Assembly: GCA_023388355.1 (NCBI GenBank)
Contig: JAEWGI010000011.1
Coordinates: 1-48,831, forward strand
Length of the DNA: 48,831 nucleotides
Direction: 5' to 3'
Source of the DNA: Pseudomonadota bacterium
GTDB lineage: Bacteria; Pseudomonadota; Gammaproteobacteria; Xanthomonadales; Xanthomonadaceae
Shown piece by piece: positions 14,069 through 23,356 of this stretch. Position 1 is the first letter of the stretch; each line of letters begins with the position of its first letter. The translations under genes and the position numbers were made by a program. The notes under the pieces were generated by a model, which was given only the letters and a program-made list of their open reading frames with translations, ran no database searches and was not told where the DNA came from.

Positions 14069-16939
14069 TCAGCGCTTCCGGCTCTCCACCGGTCCCAGCG
14101 TCCCACGCTGGCGCGGGGCGGTCACCACCTCCACGCGCTGGAACACCAGGCCCGGATCGACCAGCCACAGCTTGAGCGTGTTCGCGCCCGCGTCGGCCGC
14201 ATGCAGCGAACTGGCTACGTGCACGCTGTCGATCACCGCGCGCTCCCAGGCCTGGAAGTCGCGGTCGCCCGGCGTCGGGTCCAGGCGCATGGTCACGATC
14301 CGCGGCGCTTCGTCGCCGATCGATAAGGCATAGCGCAGGCCGCCGCGATTGCGGATGTCGAGCGTTGGCGACAGCACCACGCGCACCTCGACCTCGCCGG
14401 CGGCGTCGAGCACCAGCGGATACTCGAGGCGCGCGCCGTCGCCGCCCGGGTCGAGCGCGGCGCCGGTGGTCGGCCATGGCGTCATGCCGGACAGGGTGCG
14501 TCCGATGTTCGGGATCTGCCGCCACTGTCCATCCGGGGGCGGCACCGCGCGCGCGTAGTGCGCGGCTTCGATCGCGACCACGCCATCGCCTTCGACGAAC
14601 CCGCGTGCACCGCGGTGCGCCGGCGGCTTGCGTACCGGCACCCGCACGTAGACCTCGGTGCGATCGCTGCCGCGGATCGCGACCACCGCTTCGTGCTCGC
14701 CCTCCGGCAGCCGGTTCCAGTCCACGCTCAAAGCCAGTGCCTGCGCATCCTCGACCTCGCCGCTGGCGGGCGCCACCTTGAGCCACGGCACGGTCGAACG
14801 CGCCGTGAAGCCGACCGGCTGCTGTCCGCGGTTGAAGACCACGATCGAACGCGTGCGCGCCGCGACCGGGTCGAGCGCGGGCACGCGCGGCGACTGCGCG
14901 CTCTGCGGCCAGCCGCGCGCGTCGCCCTCGACCGCCACGCCGGTGACGCCCTGCCCGGGCACGTCGACCCGCGTCAGCGCCGGCATCACGTTGCGTGGCG
15001 GCTGCTGCCAGTGGGTGTAGCCGATGCGCACCTGCGACATCATGTGGACCCACTTGCCGTCGGCGATGTCGTGCTCGTACAGGCGCTGCAGTTCGGCGTC
15101 GCGCTCGAACAGCCGCTTCGTTTCGTCCGCCCAATGGTTCGCCGATGCCCGGCCCTGGGCCGCGTACAGGCGGTTGCGCGCCGCCGCGACGTACATGCGG
15201 TTGAGGTTGGCGCTGGCCAGCACCGGGTATTCGACCAGCTGCGCCCAGGCGGCGCGATGGCCCTGCGGGATGCGCCTGGCCAGCGCAAGCGTGCGCCTTT
15301 CGAGCGCATCCCATGCGCCGATCACGCGATCGGCCTCGCCGTCGTGCAGCAGGCTCCAGGTATCGGCGTCCAGCAGCTCTGGCTTGCGCCGCGCGTTGTA
15401 GCGGGTGTAGGCGGTCAGGATCTCGCCGATCTCCTTCGCGTGCGCGGACCCGAACTGCTCGGCCGCCCACGCCGCCGGGTAGCCCGAAATCCAGTCAAGG
15501 TCGGCCGCGTCCGGATCCCAGGCCTGGTCGAGGAACGCGCTGATCGGCAGCTCCATCGGCTTGATGTCGCCGACGTTGACCACCCACAGCCGCTCCACGC
15601 CGTGGTCCCAGGCCAGGCGCATCTGCTCCCAGGCGCGCTCGACCTGGGTGGTGTTGATCCACTTGTAGTTGCGCGGGCCACCGACGTAATCGAAGTGGTA
15701 GTAAACCCCGTAGCCGCCCGCGCGCTTGCTGGCCGGGTCGGGCAGGCGGCGGATGTTGCCCCAGTTGTCGTCGGCGAACAGCAGGGTCACGTCGTCGGGC
15801 ACGCGCATGCCCTGGTCGTAGTAGTCCTGCACTTCCTTGTACAGCGCCCACACCTGGGGCGTTTCCTCGGCCGGGCGGCCGGTGACCTCGGCGATGATCT
15901 CGCGCTGGTCGGCCACGATGCGTTCGAGCAGGGCGGTGACCGTGCCTTCGGTCATGGCCTCGTCGCCGTCGCCGCGCATGCCCAGGGTGACCACCGCTTC
16001 GCGGCCCTGCAGGCGCTCGATGCCGCCGCGCCAGAACTCGCGCAGCCTGCGCTCGTTGCGGGTGTAGTCCCACGGCCCTTCGCCGATCCGGCTCCACTCG
16101 TCGTGCGCGCGCATCATCGGTTCGTGGTGCGTGGTGGCGACGACCACGCCGTACTCGTCGGCGACCTCGGCGTTGCGCGGATCGTCCTCGTAGAACGCGC
16201 GCGGCTGCCACATCGCCGGCCACAGGTAGTTGGCCTTGTGGCGCATGATCAGCTGGTAGACGCGCTCGTAGAAGCGGTGGTTGGCGCCGCCGTAGGTCTC
16301 GCGCATCCAGCCGCCGAGCGCGGGGTCCTCGTCGTTGATGAAGATGCCGCGGTACCTGACCTTCGGCGCGTCGACGAAGCGGCCAGGCGCCACGTACAGA
16401 GCGCTGCGCCGCGGCGGCGGCACGTCCGCCCACCAGGTCCAGGGCGAAACGCCGATCCGGCGCGAGACCTCGTACAGGCCGAACGCGGTGCCCCGGCGGT
16501 CGGCGCCGACCACCACCAGCGCGCGCTCGATGCCCGGCTCGGGACGTTCAACCACCTGCAGCAGGTAGGCCTCCCAGGTGCCATCGACGCCGGTGGTGTC
16601 GATGCCGTGTTCGCGCACGATGCGGTCGATGCGCGCGCTCTTGCCGAGCGTGCCGGCGATGATCGCCGTGCGCGTTGCAGTGGCAGCGGCGTCGGCGCCC
16701 GACACCGCCGCAAGATCGCCACGCAGCGCCTCGGCGGCGTGGTGCACGGCCTTGAAGTCATCCTCGTCGACCAGCACCTGCAGCGGCGTTCCGCGTTCGA
16801 TCAGCGCCAGCGAGCCGGCGTTGCGCGATTCGCACACTGCGGCGGGGGCGCGGCAGCCGGTCGCGGCCGACAGGGTGCCGGGCACGGCGGCGAGCAGGCA
16901 CAGCAGCGGGGCCAGCAGGGAAAAGTACGGATGTCTCAT
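14069..16939 (-). CDS. Xylan alpha-1,2-glucuronidase, glycoside hydrolase family 115
   Basis: A 956-residue protein with a signal peptide (MRHPYFSLLAPLLCLLAAVP). The family GH115 domains follow: an N-terminal alpha/beta domain (LIERGTPLQVLVDEDDFKAV), then the barrel with RYRGIFINDEDPALGGW, the YLWPAMW segment and TTHHEPMMRAHDEW, and C-terminal helical and beta domains. These enzymes remove (4-O-methyl)glucuronic acid from internal xylose residues of xylan, unlike GH67, which works only at chain ends. Length is normal for the family. It lies 79 bp after the MFS carrier gene, which would import the released glucuronate. ATG 16939 is chosen because it starts the signal peptide. Confidence 0.92.
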   Translation of the reverse strand: MRHPYFSLLAPLLCLLAAVPGTLSAATGCRAPAAVCESRNAGSLALIERGTPLQVLVDEDDFKAVHHAAEALRGDLAAVSGADAAATATRTAIIAGTLGKSARIDRIVREHGIDTTGVDGTWEAYLLQVVERPEPGIERALVVVGADRRGTAFGLYEVSRRIGVSPWTWWADVPPPRRSALYVAPGRFVDAPKVRYRGIFINDEDPALGGWMRETYGGANHRFYERVYQLIMRHKANYLWPAMWQPRAFYEDDPRNAEVADEYGVVVATTHHEPMMRAHDEWSRIGEGPWDYTRNERRLREFWRGGIERLQGREAVVTLGMRGDGDEAMTEGTVTALLERIVADQREIIAEVTGRPAEETPQVWALYKEVQDYYDQGMRVPDDVTLLFADDNWGNIRRLPDPASKRAGGYGVYYHFDYVGGPRNYKWINTTQVERAWEQMRLAWDHGVERLWVVNVGDIKPMELPISAFLDQAWDPDAADLDWISGYPAAWAAEQFGSAHAKEIGEILTAYTRYNARRKPELLDADTWSLLHDGEADRVIGAWDALERRTLALARRIPQGHRAAWAQLVEYPVLASANLNRMYVAAARNRLYAAQGRASANHWADETKRLFERDAELQRLYEHDIADGKWVHMMSQVRIGYTHWQQPPRNVMPALTRVDVPGQGVTGVAVEGDARGWPQSAQSPRVPALDPVAARTRSIVVFNRGQQPVGFTARSTVPWLKVAPASGEVEDAQALALSVDWNRLPEGEHEAVVAIRGSDRTEVYVRVPVRKPPAHRGARGFVEGDGVVAIEAAHYARAVPPPDGQWRQIPNIGRTLSGMTPWPTTGAALDPGGDGARLEYPLVLDAAGEVEVRVVLSPTLDIRNRGGLRYALSIGDEAPRIVTMRLDPTPGDRDFQAWERAVIDSVHVASSLHAADAGANTLKLWLVDPGLVFQRVEVVTAPRQRGTLGPVESRKR

Positions 16940-17018
16940 GGGTGTGGTTGTCCTGGTGTCGGCGCAACGCGGCACCGCGTGTATCCGGCCGGCCGCGGCG
17001 ATGGGCCGCGGCGCGCAT

Positions 17019-18314
17019 TCAGTCCGCCTGGTCGAGTCGCGCAGGTTCGAGCCGCGGCGCAAGCACATGGATGACCAGCAGCGCCGCCAGGTAGGCGCAG
17101 CCGGCCATCATGAACATCGCCGCGTAGCTGCCCGTGCTTTCGCGCAGCCAGCCGGCGCCGAGGTTCATGAAGAAGCCGCCCATCGCACCGGCGAAGCCGC
17201 CGATGCCGACCACCGACGCGACCGCCGCGCGCGGGAACATGTCGGAGGTCAGCGTGAACAGGTTGGCGGAGAACCCCTGGTGCGCGGCCGCGGCCAGTCC
17301 GATCAGCCACACCGCGACCCACTGGCCTTCCACGTGCGGGGCAAACACCACCGGCAGGATGCACAGCGCGCAGATCAGCATCGCCGTCTTGCGCGCGCCG
17401 TTCGCGCTCCAGCCGCGCTTCATCAGGAACGAACTGAACCAGCCGCCGCCCACCGAGCCCACGTCCGCCAGCAGGAACACGGTGACCATCGGCAGGCCGA
17501 TCGTGCGCAGGTCCACGCCGAAGCGGTCGGCCATGAACATCGGAAACCAGAACAGGTAGAACCACCACACCGAATCGCTGAGGAACTTGCCGGCGGTGAA
17601 CGCCCAGGTCTGCCGGAACTTCAGCAGGCTCAGCCACGAGGTCCTGACCGGCGGATCGGGCGCGTCGCTCTGGATCAACGCCAGTTCGTCCGCCGACACC
17701 TTGGGGTGTTCGGCGGGACGACGATAGACCGGAAGCCAGAACGCCAGCCACACCAGTCCCGCCAGGCCGGTGGCCACGAATGCGGTGCGCCAGCCCCAGG
17801 TCAGCGCCAGCCAGGGCACCAGCAGCGGCGCGACGATGGCGCCGATATTGGACCCGGCGTTGAAGACACCGGTGGCCAAAGCACGCTCGCGCTTGGGAAA
17901 CCACTCCGCCACGGTCTTGATCGCGGCCGGGAAGTTGCCCGACTCGCCGAGTCCGAGCGCGAAGCGCGCGACGCTGAAACCGACCACCGACCTGGCCAGC
18001 GCGTGCGCGGCCGCGGCGATCGACCACACGGTGAGATACACGCTGTAGCCAACGCGCGTGCCGACGCGATCGATGAACCAGCCGGCGAACAGGAAGCCGA
18101 TCGCGTAGGCGAGGGTGAACGCCGCGCTGATGACGCCGTAGTCCTGCTCGCTCCAGCCGAATTCGGCCGACAGCGTTGGCGCGAGTACGCCGAGCACCGC
18201 GCGATCGACGTAGTTGATCGTGGTGGCGAAGAACAGCAGGGCGCAGATGACCCAGCGGTAATTGCTCGGCCTGGTGGTCGCGGGGGGAGAAGCGACGGGG
18301 ATGTGTGCACTCAT
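17019..18314 (-). CDS. MFS hexuronate-type transporter (anion:cation symporter family)
   Basis: A 431-residue inner-membrane carrier with about 12 hydrophobic segments. Motifs typical of the ExuT/hexuronate branch: TINYVDRAVLGVLAPTLSAE in helix 1, GWFIDRVGTRVGY, LGLGESGNFPAAIKTVAEWF in helix 4 and NAGSNIGAIVAP. It probably imports glucuronate by proton symport. It is the first gene of the leftward xylan operon, just ahead of GH115, and is read from the divergent regulatory region, with an operator centred about 100 bp upstream of its start. Substrate is inferred from family and context. Confidence 0.88.
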   Translation of the reverse strand: MSAHIPVASPPATTRPSNYRWVICALLFFATTINYVDRAVLGVLAPTLSAEFGWSEQDYGVISAAFTLAYAIGFLFAGWFIDRVGTRVGYSVYLTVWSIAAAAHALARSVVGFSVARFALGLGESGNFPAAIKTVAEWFPKRERALATGVFNAGSNIGAIVAPLLVPWLALTWGWRTAFVATGLAGLVWLAFWLPVYRRPAEHPKVSADELALIQSDAPDPPVRTSWLSLLKFRQTWAFTAGKFLSDSVWWFYLFWFPMFMADRFGVDLRTIGLPMVTVFLLADVGSVGGGWFSSFLMKRGWSANGARKTAMLICALCILPVVFAPHVEGQWVAVWLIGLAAAAHQGFSANLFTLTSDMFPRAAVASVVGIGGFAGAMGGFFMNLGAGWLRESTGSYAAMFMMAGCAYLAALLVIHVLAPRLEPARLDQAD

Positions 18315-18407
18315 GCGCGACACGTTCCGTTGCTCGGGGCGGCGCAAGGAGCCGCGTTTCCAGTGCCTGCGTGCGTCATATCGCTCTCCCCGGGCGCGAC
18401 AGATTGG

Positions 18408-18421
18408 TGGTAGCGCTATCA
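18408..18421. promoter_or_regulatory. LacI-family operator, leftward side
   Basis: TGGTAGCGCTATCA, one base away from a perfect 14-bp palindrome with the central CG of LacI/GalR-family sites. It lies 94-107 bp upstream of the MFS carrier start. From memory it resembles the xyl-box (TGGTAGCGCTAACA-like) reported for Xanthomonas xylan genes. Confidence 0.78.
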
Positions 18422-18572
18422 GTATCACATCCGGCGCAGGTGCGTGCATCACCGCCGGCGCCGCCTGGCGAACGCAGCGCAACGACGACAACGCTGTCGT
18501 CGACGCGCATTCGATTTCCGTTCTGGCGGTGCAGGGAGATGGATGCTGCGACGCAGCGTGTGGATCGCAATC

Positions 18573-18586
18573 TGGTAGCGCTACCA
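18573..18586. promoter_or_regulatory. LacI-family operator, rightward side
   Basis: TGGTAGCGCTACCA is a perfect 14-bp palindrome, 116-129 bp upstream of the TonB-receptor start. It shares 13 of 14 bases with the site at 18408. It is the likely binding site of a xylan- or uronate-responsive LacI-type repressor encoded elsewhere. Confidence 0.82.
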
Positions 18587-18701
18587 TCCGGCCGCCACTC
18601 CCGTCGGGGCGAGTCGTGCATACGTCCCTTCGGGGGCACGAGGCACAACAGTCCACCGGTGTCACCTTGAAACGTGCGCCAAGTAACGGGAGGGGAGCTC
18701 C

Positions 18702-21620
18702 GTGCAAGTCCGAATCGCAAGAACAGCGTTGTCCAACGCCCTGGGCCTTGCCCTGGTCGGTCTGGCCGGTGCAGCCGTCGCGCAGGATCCTCCTGCCGCG
18801 CAGGACGCACCCGCACCCGCTTCGGCGGCCCAGGAGGCGACCGACCTCGACAAGGTCGTCGTCACCGGCTACCGCCAGAGCCTGCAGTACTCCACCGAGT
18901 CCAAGCGTGAGGCCACCGGCTTCACCGATACGATCTTCTCCGAGGACATCGGCAAGTTCCCGGATACCAACATCGCCGAGTCGCTGGCCCGCATCCCGGG
19001 CATCCAGATCGATCGCGACGTCAACGGCGAAGGCCTCAACGTCGGCATCCGCGGCCTGCCGCAGAGCTTCACCAAGACCATCATCAACGGCGGCGAAGCG
19101 GCCACCGCGTCGATCGGCCTCAACCGCGGCAACCAGAACCGCGAGGTCGACCTCAACCTGTTCCCGACCGAGTTCTTCAACAAGCTCACCGTCTACAAAT
19201 CGCCGCAGGCCAGCCTGCCCGAAGGCGGCATTTCGGGCGTGGTCGACATGCGCTCCATGCGTCCGTTCGACATCCCGGGCCGTCATTTCAACTACTCCGG
19301 CCAGTTCGACTACAACACCATCGGCGAGCGCTTCAATCCGCGCGGATCGGCGATGTACAGCTGGACCAACGACGAAGGCACCTTCGGCGCCCTGATCGGT
19401 GCGTCGGTCGTGCGCAGCCGCATCGCGGTGCGCGGCTGGGAGTCGGTGGGCTGGATGAACCCGAGCCTGAACTACCAGCAGTGCGGCCTGACGCCGCCGG
19501 ACGACGTGGACCCGCTGACCAATCGCCCCGGCGAGTGCAACCCGGGTGGCGGCGGCAGCCTGCAGATGCCGAACGCGGTTCCGGACAACGCTTCGACGGT
19601 CGGAGCTGGTATGACACCGGGGGACACGATCGACGCCGAATGGCTGATGGCGCAGAACCCGGGGCTATCGATCCTGCAGATCTCCGAGGCGCTGTTCCCG
19701 CGCCTGGCGCGTCCGGTCGACATGTCCGGCGACCGCGAGCGCGATGCCGTGGTCGGCTCGCTGGAGTGGCGTCCGAACGACAAGATGCACTTCTACGTCG
19801 ACGCGCTGTACTCGCGCGCCAACTACGAGAACGACCGCATCGACATGAACCTGGTCGGCCGCACCTTCGGTCCGGTGGGCTTCATTCCGACCAACATGCA
19901 GCTCGACGCCAACAACGTCGTCACCAGTGCCACCCTGGCCAACGCCCAGTTCTTCCTGGAGGCGCGCCCCTACCGCGATGAAGTGCAGTACTGGAACATC
20001 GGTCCCGGTGCGACCTTCTGGTTCGGCGAGGACGACAGCATCAAGCTCGACGTCCAGGCCAACTGGAGCCGCAGCTGGTTCTTCCGCGAATCGCCCACGA
20101 TCCTGCCGACCTCGCCGTTCACGACGGTCGAGTACACCAACGACGGCAACCATCCGGTATTCACCAGCGGCGGAGTCGATCTCAACGATCCCAACGCGGG
20201 CTGGTCATGGAGCGGAGGTCGGGTCAACCTCAACAACGAAAAGCGCGTCACCGAGGCCGGCCGCCTGCGCGCCGACCTGCGTTTCGGCGATGACATCAAC
20301 AACGTCAGGTTCGGCGTGTCGCAGGACCGCTTCTACCGCACCATCGTCGCGTTCGACAACAGCGCGGCGTGGCAGGCCAACGTGATCTCGGAGGTCCCCG
20401 ACGCGCAGATCCCCAACTTCCTGCGCCCGGGTCCGTACGGATTCGTCACTGTCGATTTCGACGCGTTCATGAACGCGACCGACTACCAGCGCTTCTTCGA
20501 CGAGGCGCCCGAGACCGGATCCTCGCAGTCGGTGGGCGCGGCCTCGGGTGGCGTGGACGAGAAGAACTTCGCGGCGTACGTCGAGGTCAACGGCGAAACC
20601 GAGATCTGGAACCGCAACCTGCGCTTCAACGCCGGCCTGCGCTACATCGACACCGACCAGGAGATCTTCGGGCCGGTGACGCTGGGCGGGCTGCGCGAAT
20701 GGCAGTCGCTCGATGCGTCGTACGACGAGTGGCTGCCGTCGTTCAACCTGCGCTGGGACGTGGCCGAAAGCTGGGTGGTGCGCATGTCCAGCTCGCGCAC
20801 GCTGACCCGGCCCAACCCGCGCTCGATGCTGCCGGCCACGACCTTCTCCGATCCGTCGGCGGAGATCGCGGACCAGGGCAATCCCAACCTCGCGCCGTAC
20901 CTGTCGACCAACTTCGACCTTGGCCTGGAGTGGTATACGGGCGACGAGGGCATGGTCGCGCTGACCATGTTCAACAAGCGCGTGTCCGGCTATACCTACC
21001 AGGGCATCAACGTGCGTCCGTTCAGCAGCCTGGGCATCCCGCTCAGTGCGTTGAGCGAGAACCAGCTGGCGGCGCTGACCGCCAACGGCGGGCTCGAGGC
21101 TCCGATCAACGTGCGCCAGCAGGTCAACGCCGACGCCACGCTCGACATCCGGGGCTGGGAGCTGATCTGGGTGCAGCCGCTGGACTTCGTGTTCCAGGGG
21201 CTGGGCTTCATGGCCAACTACACCGACATCGACCTCGAGCCGGTCGGTCAGGAAGCCGACCGGCTCGCCGGCAACCTGTTCGGCATCTCGCCGGTGATGT
21301 GGAACGCCACGGCGTACTGGGAGAACGATGTCGCCACGGTGCGGCTGTCGTACAACTGGGTCGAGGGTTCGGCCCAGCGCGCGCTCGGCAACAACGAGGG
21401 CGGCCTCAACTACGGCCAGTACTTCGGCGAGGACCGCGGCCAGCTCGACCTGTCGGCCGGCTACACCCTGTCGTCGCTGCCCTCCGAGCCGCAGATCACG
21501 TTCAACGTCCTCAACATCACCAATGAAAACACCCGCAACTATATTTCGTTCCCGAACGTCCCCGGCGAGATCTACCAGCCGGGCCGGACGTTCCTGATCG
21601 GTATCCGCGGCACGTTCTGA
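18702..21620 (+). CDS. TonB-dependent receptor for (glucurono)xylo-oligosaccharides
   Basis: A 972-residue outer-membrane receptor. GTG start with GGGAGGGG upstream; signal peptide ends near AAVAQDPPAAQ; a TonB-box-like LDKVVVTGYRQS follows; plug domain (about 60-190) with FSEDIGKFPDTNIAESLARIPG and the IRGLPQSF turn; then a beta-barrel ending in the terminal aromatic (IGIRGTF). Size and plug belong to the large carbohydrate receptors of Xanthomonadaceae. It would move xylan fragments across the outer membrane using TonB-ExbBD energy. First gene of the rightward operon, behind a perfect LacI-type operator and followed by a terminator. The exact ligand is inferred from the neighbours. Confidence 0.9.
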   Translation: MQVRIARTALSNALGLALVGLAGAAVAQDPPAAQDAPAPASAAQEATDLDKVVVTGYRQSLQYSTESKREATGFTDTIFSEDIGKFPDTNIAESLARIPGIQIDRDVNGEGLNVGIRGLPQSFTKTIINGGEAATASIGLNRGNQNREVDLNLFPTEFFNKLTVYKSPQASLPEGGISGVVDMRSMRPFDIPGRHFNYSGQFDYNTIGERFNPRGSAMYSWTNDEGTFGALIGASVVRSRIAVRGWESVGWMNPSLNYQQCGLTPPDDVDPLTNRPGECNPGGGGSLQMPNAVPDNASTVGAGMTPGDTIDAEWLMAQNPGLSILQISEALFPRLARPVDMSGDRERDAVVGSLEWRPNDKMHFYVDALYSRANYENDRIDMNLVGRTFGPVGFIPTNMQLDANNVVTSATLANAQFFLEARPYRDEVQYWNIGPGATFWFGEDDSIKLDVQANWSRSWFFRESPTILPTSPFTTVEYTNDGNHPVFTSGGVDLNDPNAGWSWSGGRVNLNNEKRVTEAGRLRADLRFGDDINNVRFGVSQDRFYRTIVAFDNSAAWQANVISEVPDAQIPNFLRPGPYGFVTVDFDAFMNATDYQRFFDEAPETGSSQSVGAASGGVDEKNFAAYVEVNGETEIWNRNLRFNAGLRYIDTDQEIFGPVTLGGLREWQSLDASYDEWLPSFNLRWDVAESWVVRMSSSRTLTRPNPRSMLPATTFSDPSAEIADQGNPNLAPYLSTNFDLGLEWYTGDEGMVALTMFNKRVSGYTYQGINVRPFSSLGIPLSALSENQLAALTANGGLEAPINVRQQVNADATLDIRGWELIWVQPLDFVFQGLGFMANYTDIDLEPVGQEADRLAGNLFGISPVMWNATAYWENDVATVRLSYNWVEGSAQRALGNNEGGLNYGQYFGEDRGQLDLSAGYTLSSLPSEPQITFNVLNITNENTRNYISFPNVPGEIYQPGRTFLIGIRGTF

Positions 21621-21647
21621 GCACTTCCCCTGGAATGACTTTCTCCC

Positions 21648-21695
21648 CACGACCCCTCCGGCGCCGCATGGTGCGCCGGACGGGTCGTGATTTTT
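21648..21695 (+). terminator. Rho-independent terminator after the TonB receptor
   Basis: CACGACCC (21648-21655) and GGGTCGTG (21682-21689) form the base of a long stem, with CCGGCGC / GCGCCGG above a short loop, followed by ATTTTT (21690-21695). It lies 28 bp after the receptor stop, so the GPH symporter probably has its own promoter or is expressed by read-through. Confidence 0.8.
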
Positions 21696-21741
21696 CCGGG
21701 GAGTGCCGCCAGGGGCGGGAACATGCGATGCTTCCAGCCAG

Positions 21742-21763
21742 ACGGCCGCCGCAAGGCGGCCGT
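21742..21763. repeat. Perfect 9-bp hairpin in the symporter leader
   Basis: ACGGCCGCC (21742-21750), loop GCAA, GGCGGCCGT (21755-21763). It lies 78 bp before the symporter start. There is no T-run, so it is not a standard terminator; a leader-RNA or protein-binding role is possible. Confidence 0.5.
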
Positions 21764-21840
21764 GTCGCAAGGGGCGCTGGCGCGGAGGAGATCGTGCCGG
21801 CATCATCGAACAGCACACCCATACGGAATCCCGCATCGTC

Positions 21841-23331
21841 ATGAGCATGGCCCAGAACACGCGCGTGGACCGGCTGTCGGTCACCGAAAAGGTCGGCTAC
21901 AGCCTCGGAGACCTGGCCGCGAACCTCATCTTCCAGACCTTGATGACGTTCCTGGCCTTCTTCTACACGGACATCTACCGGATCCCCGCCGCAACCGCGG
22001 CCACCATCATCTTCGTCGTCGGCCTGCTCGGCGCGTTCGTGTTCACGCCGCTGGTGGCGGTGCTGGCCGATCGCACCAACACGCGCTGGGGCAAGTTCCG
22101 GCCGTGGGTGCTGTGGACCGCGGTACCGTTCGGCGTGCTGGCGCTGCTGGCCTTCACCACGCCCGACCTCGGCCCGCAGGGCAAGGTGTTCTACGCCGCC
22201 GGCACCTACACCCTGCTGGTGCTGGTGTACGCCGCCAACAACCTGCCGTATTCGGCGCTGAGCGGCGTGCTGACCGGCAACATGGGCGAGCGCAACAGCC
22301 TGTCGGCCTACCGCTTCGTCGCGGTGATGGTGGCGCAGCTGGTGGTGCAGTCGCTGCTGCTTCCGCTGGTGCTGATCCTGGGCGACGGCGACCGCGTCCA
22401 GGGCTTCCAGAACACGATGCTGCTGTTCGCCGTGGTCGGCACGGTGTTCATGGTCATCACCTTCCTCACCACCCGCGAGCGGGTGGTGCCGGCGCCCGAG
22501 CAGAAGTCGAGCATCGGCCAGGACGTGACCGACCTGGTCGCGAACCGCCCATGGCTGGTGCTGCTGCTGATCACCATCCTGGTGTTCGTGACCCTGGCGC
22601 TGAAGGGCGGCACCTACGTCTACTACTTCGAGTACTACCTGGATGACGTGGCGATGGCCGCGTTCCTGGAGAACATCGGGTTCAACGGCTTCATCGCCGG
22701 GCTCAACGCGGTACTGACAGGGATCGGACTGGCCGGCTTCCAGTGGCCGGAGGACGCCACGACCTCCGCCTTCAGCCTGTTCAACGCCGGCGGCATCATC
22801 TTCATGGTGGTCGGCATCGGGTTCTCGAAGAAGCTGGCCGACCGGTTCGGCAAGCGCGATGTGTACGGCGTGTTCCTGTTCATCTCGACGCTGTTCATGC
22901 TGGCCTTCTACTTCTTCCGCCCCGAAGCGATCGCGATGGTGTTCGTCGCCCAGATCCTGCACGGCTTCTTCTACGGCATCACCATCCCGCTGCTCTGGGC
23001 GATGGTGGCGGACGTGGCGGACTACTCGGAGTGGAAGAACGGGCGCCGCGCGACGGCGATCATCTTCTCCGCCATCCTGTGCGGCCTCAAGGTCGGCCTG
23101 GCGGTCGGCGGCGCGCTGGTCGCCTGGATCCTGGCGCGCTACGGCTACGAGGCCGGCGGTGCGGTGCAGTCGCAGGCCACCATCGACGGCATCCGCCTGT
23201 CGGTGAGCCTCTACTGCTCGATTCCGTTCCTGCTGGCGGCGGCGATGCTGTTCTTCTACCGCATCAACAAGCCGATGGAATCGCGCATTGAAAACGACCT
23301 TGCCGCGCGCCGCGACGGCAAGGCCGCCTGA
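21841..23331 (+). CDS. GPH-family (glycoside-pentoside-hexuronide:cation) symporter
   Basis: A 496-residue inner-membrane carrier with about 12 helices. Landmarks of the MelB/XylP group: KVGYSLGDLAANLIFQTLMT at helix 1, FYTDIYRIPA, LADRTNTRWGKFRPWVLW between helices 2 and 3, and MVADVADYSEWKNGRRATAI late in the protein. It probably imports xylosides or xylo-oligosaccharides with a cation. It is followed 25 bp later by a cytoplasmic GH43 and then an epimerase, giving an import-hydrolyse-mutarotate unit. ATG 21841 is chosen at the start of the conserved region; an ATG two codons on is an alternative. Confidence 0.88.
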   Translation: MSMAQNTRVDRLSVTEKVGYSLGDLAANLIFQTLMTFLAFFYTDIYRIPAATAATIIFVVGLLGAFVFTPLVAVLADRTNTRWGKFRPWVLWTAVPFGVLALLAFTTPDLGPQGKVFYAAGTYTLLVLVYAANNLPYSALSGVLTGNMGERNSLSAYRFVAVMVAQLVVQSLLLPLVLILGDGDRVQGFQNTMLLFAVVGTVFMVITFLTTRERVVPAPEQKSSIGQDVTDLVANRPWLVLLLITILVFVTLALKGGTYVYYFEYYLDDVAMAAFLENIGFNGFIAGLNAVLTGIGLAGFQWPEDATTSAFSLFNAGGIIFMVVGIGFSKKLADRFGKRDVYGVFLFISTLFMLAFYFFRPEAIAMVFVAQILHGFFYGITIPLLWAMVADVADYSEWKNGRRATAIIFSAILCGLKVGLAVGGALVAWILARYGYEAGGAVQSQATIDGIRLSVSLYCSIPFLLAAAMLFFYRINKPMESRIENDLAARRDGKAA

Positions 23332-23356
23332 CCCCACCGGAGTTCCGAGCACCACC

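Larger units (their letters stand above)
18315..18701. promoter_or_regulatory. Divergent control region of the xylan locus
   Basis: A 387-bp spacer between the leftward MFS carrier gene and the rightward TonB-receptor gene, the longest gene-free stretch within the locus. It holds two nearly identical LacI-type palindromes (18408-18421 and 18573-18586), one nearer each gene. Both operons are therefore likely controlled by the same repressor. I could not place -35/-10 elements with confidence. Confidence 0.75.

Noticed and set aside
14558..17074. About 838-codon forward open frame over the GH115 gene
   Set aside because: Same antisense effect; GH115 on the reverse strand is complete with a signal peptide and conserved motifs.
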